The notes beneath the pieces were generated by a model. The model made no database searches. It was not told where the DNA came from and was given only the letters and a program-made list of their open reading frames with translations. Position numbers and translations under genes: made by a program. Of a stretch of DNA of 64,000 bases, positions 62,485-64,000 are shown piece after piece. The DNA comes from Bacillota bacterium (GTDB lineage Bacteria > Bacillota > Clostridia > Oscillospirales > Ruminococcaceae), in the NCBI GenBank assembly GCA_023418925.1, contig JAEZYS010000002.1, positions 1 to 64,000 on the forward strand, written 5' to 3'. Positions within the stretch are counted from its first letter, which is position 1, and every line of letters begins with the position of its first letter.

Positions 62485-63470
62485 ACTGCACCCCTAATTT
62501 CAAGGAAAGCAAGTATATTATCATTTTCCGAAGTCTTAACGCCCATCTTCTCACGAATAGCTGAATACTTGGGATTAGTCTTTTTATTCTTGTTTGCTTC
62601 ATTCAGATCCGCAAGGAACTTTTCAGGACCGAGAACATCAATCATTGTTTTAATAGCTTTTCCGCCCTGATTGAATACAAAGTAATCAAGCTTCAAAATA
62701 TTATATTCTGATCCAGGCTTATCGAATATTGAAACCTTTTCAAAATCTTCAATAAAGCGCAGCCATTCAGGAGCAACAGACACTCTGCATTTTGTATTAT
62801 CGTTAGACGGAATAATATAACGAAGATAATTATTAAGTACCTGAAAATATGACTTGCGGACATCTGTTTTCAGTTTTATAAAACCTCTTGCATTATCATC
62901 TTTCATTTTTATTTCACAGCGCACCCAGTGTTCAATATCAGTTCTATGACGTTCAGCTTTTTTATCATAAATTCTTATGTACACAGGTGAAGAATGACTA
63001 TCACCATGACCGACAGTACAACCCTTATTAGATACAATGACTTCCCAATTAGTATTTTTAGAAACAAAATTGCCTTGCTGTGTAGCCTTTACGAAATAGT
63101 TTAAATCAAGCAAGCCAATAAAATCATCATACGCAACATCAAGACGTGTAATGTTCATTTGTCTTTGTTCAGCCTTCTCACTCCAGTTATCAAGTATCAT
63201 ATCAAATATTCCTTGATAGTTGCCACTTCCGAAGCTTTCAAAGTTCCTACAGCCTTGACCGCTCATTTCAACGCATATTCCCATATCTTCACGACCGTTA
63301 TACATGATATTTATACCGTCATAATAAAGCCTATTCTGATAACAATACCGACCCTTGTCAAACTGTTCAAATTTAACCTCCTGCAAGCAAAGTAATTCAA
63401 TTACATTCGATAAACTATGTATTTTTGTTGTAAAGGTAAACCAGTCATAAATTACCCTATTCTGTTCCAT
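62481..63470 (-). CDS. rep: replication initiation factor (Rep_trans family, rolling-circle type)
   Basis: A 329-aa protein resembling Rep_trans/RstA-type initiators of rolling-circle plasmids, inoviruses and small integrative elements. Typical parts: DWFTFTTKIHS at the N-terminus, YYDGINIMYNG, EMSGQGCRNFES, ITRLDVAYDDF (a metal- or catalysis-related acidic strand) and TVGHGDSHSSPVYIRIYDKKAERH, whose Tyr in RIYDKKAE is the likely nicking residue. It should nick an origin on this element. GGAG is 9 nt before its ATG. Full length. Confidence 0.85.
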   Translation of the reverse strand: MEQNRVIYDWFTFTTKIHSLSNVIELLCLQEVKFEQFDKGRYCYQNRLYYDGINIMYNGREDMGICVEMSGQGCRNFESFGSGNYQGIFDMILDNWSEKAEQRQMNITRLDVAYDDFIGLLDLNYFVKATQQGNFVSKNTNWEVIVSNKGCTVGHGDSHSSPVYIRIYDKKAERHRTDIEHWVRCEIKMKDDNARGFIKLKTDVRKSYFQVLNNYLRYIIPSNDNTKCRVSVAPEWLRFIEDFEKVSIFDKPGSEYNILKLDYFVFNQGGKAIKTMIDVLGPEKFLADLNEANKNKKTNPKYSAIREKMGVKTSENDNILAFLEIRGAV

Positions 63471-63654
63471 TTACATTAACTCCTATCAAGCAAGAATCAT
63501 CCGAAGTATCTTTTAAGCTAGGTAAAACACATTGCTGTAAATATCGTAATAAACATTGCGGACACATAGTTGCTTGAATAACACCGAACTTTATAAAAAC
63601 CAATTCTCTAGTTTTACCGCATGTAGGACAAATACCTACTTTCACAGTTGCCAT
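63457..63654 (-). CDS. small zinc-ribbon protein
   Basis: A 65-aa protein with two Cys pairs, GICPTCGKTR and TMCPQCLLRY, forming a probable zinc ribbon, followed by an acidic C-terminus. Such proteins are common beside Rep genes on small replicons and may act as copy control or transcription factors; the role here is inferred from position only. ATG at 63654 has GGGGGA 6 nt upstream. It overlaps rep by 14 nt. Confidence 0.7.
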   Translation of the reverse strand: MATVKVGICPTCGKTRELVFIKFGVIQATMCPQCLLRYLQQCVLPSLKDTSDDSCLIGVNVNGTE

Positions 63655-63689
63655 AATCAATCCCCCATAAAAATAATTAAATGCAGTTA

Positions 63690-63743
63690 TTAACCCCCTA
63701 CCTTAGCTACTGGGGGTTAAGCCGAGTCTCCTCGGCTTTTTTT
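63690..63743. other. tandem hairpins, candidate replication origin or terminator
   Basis: Hairpin 1: TTAACCCCC (63690-63698) and GGGGGTTAA (63712-63720), 13-nt loop. Hairpin 2: GCCGAG-TCTC-CTCGGC (63721-63736) followed by seven Ts. Together they lie in the gap upstream of the zinc-ribbon and rep genes. The second could terminate a plus-strand transcript, but no plus-strand gene is upstream. Hairpins like these are also typical of rolling-circle origins. Confidence 0.6.
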
Positions 63744-63786
63744 GTTCTATTACTTATTTATTTTTTTAATTTCGTCAGAAATATCA

Positions 63787-63918
63787 TTATTGCTTAAGGA
63801 ATTGAGTGCAAGCAAAAGAGATAAAGCCTGAACGAGACATAAAATAAGATTTTGCGAGAATATCAATACGTTCCAGCAATTTTTTATCTAAAGTAATACC
63901 AACTTTAAAATTAATCAA
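63787..63918 (-). CDS. ribbon-helix-helix (CopG-like) protein
   Basis: A 43-aa protein (MINFKVGITL, then DKKLLERIDILAKSY, FMSRSGFISFACTQFLKQ) with the shape of an RHH domain: a short beta strand, helix A, a turn with SRSGF and helix B. Small RHH proteins often control Rep or mobilisation genes. Start is TTG at 63918 with GAGG 8 nt upstream. Confidence 0.65.
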   Translation of the reverse strand: MINFKVGITLDKKLLERIDILAKSYFMSRSGFISFACTQFLKQ

Positions 63919-63930
63919 TTTAATTACCTC

Positions 63931-64000
63931 ACTTATTAAATTTTTTATCTATTACAAGAATTAGAGCCAGGAGAGCAACTCCGGCAGCTACACCAATCAT
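63931..64000 (-). CDS. C-terminal end of a one-helix membrane protein, cut by the window edge
   Basis: The minus strand entering the window reads MIGVAAGVALLALILVIDKKFNK and stop (TGA at 63931-63933). Its apparent Met lies exactly at the last base of the window, so the true start may lie further right. A small hydrophobic helix with a basic end is the form of many inovirus major coat proteins, but also of any small membrane peptide. Confidence 0.4.

Noticed and set aside
1..64000. CRISPR arrays, rRNA genes, tmRNA or 6S RNA
   Set aside because: No regularly spaced direct repeats and no rRNA or other large RNA core sequences were seen on either strand; only one tRNA gene was found.

Overview
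The window looks like the chromosome of a low-GC, endospore-forming Firmicute, most likely of the Ruminococcaceae/Oscillospirales. The reasons are the AT-rich third positions, strong GGAGG-type ribosome sites with many TTG and GTG starts, a tiny spoVM gene, RemA, MecA, DnaD/DnaI-type primosome genes, a PASTA-domain kinase, and the gene order yicC-remA-gmk-rpoZ-priA-def-fmt-rsmB-rlmN-stp-pknB-rsgA-thiN. This lineage assignment is inference; no 16S gene is present.

Layout. 1-150: a folded stretch resembling a decayed group II intron 3' end. 151-1422 (minus): a 2-hydroxyacyl-CoA dehydratase/activase-related protein. 1637-15258: one long housekeeping run for nucleotide supply, translation start, rRNA modification, Ser/Thr phosphorylation and ribosome assembly, ending in spoVM. 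15289-16287 (minus): a tyrosine recombinase whose reading frame has no ATG/GTG/TTG at its N-terminus. 16478-23318: two M16 peptidase homologues, lgt, folD, a penicillin-binding transpeptidase and rpe. 23310-27357: mecA (minus), then a reduced Rnf-like trio (D-E-A) and a putative glycoside hydrolase. 27484-32616: glucokinase, ilvD, small membrane or lipoproteins, tRNA-Leu and an AI-2E transporter. 32758-37290: rpsL-rpsG-fusA-tuf. 37426-37596 (minus): a ferredoxin.

37798-46300 is a purine biosynthesis cluster: purE-C-F-M-N, a PurO-type IMP cyclohydrolase, a stand-alone AICAR transformylase, mmcQ and purD. It is preceded by a short leader ORF whose stop codon lies inside an intrinsic terminator, which suggests attenuation. 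The last two steps of IMP synthesis are done by two separate proteins instead of bifunctional PurH. 46297-49764 (minus): a sugar kinase and two HD-domain proteins. 50188-52149: class III fructose-1,6-bisphosphatase with a long structured leader. 52146-54618 (minus): a Zn/Cd efflux cassette (ArsR repressor, detached HMA metal-binding protein, P1B ATPase) with a clear operator. 54728-56759 (minus): dnaI and dnaD. 56919-59946: a lipoprotein, metA and guaA.

Right of guaA (60099-64000) the content changes to accessory DNA. There is an IS3-family element, followed by a minus-strand operon of a Rep_trans-type rolling-circle initiator, a zinc-ribbon protein, small unknowns and a DNA cytosine methyltransferase-like protein. 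Beyond these are a ribbon-helix-helix protein, a hairpin pair that may be an origin or terminator, and the end of a one-helix membrane peptide cut by the window edge. This is probably an integrated plasmid, inovirus or satellite.

The strongest leads are the Rnf-like D-E-A trio, which has lost three of the four cysteines expected to hold its membrane iron-sulfur cluster; the purE leader; the hairpin placed between ribosome site and start codon at two unrelated genes; the recombinase with an apparent AUA/AUC/AUU start; and the Rep-type element beside guaA.
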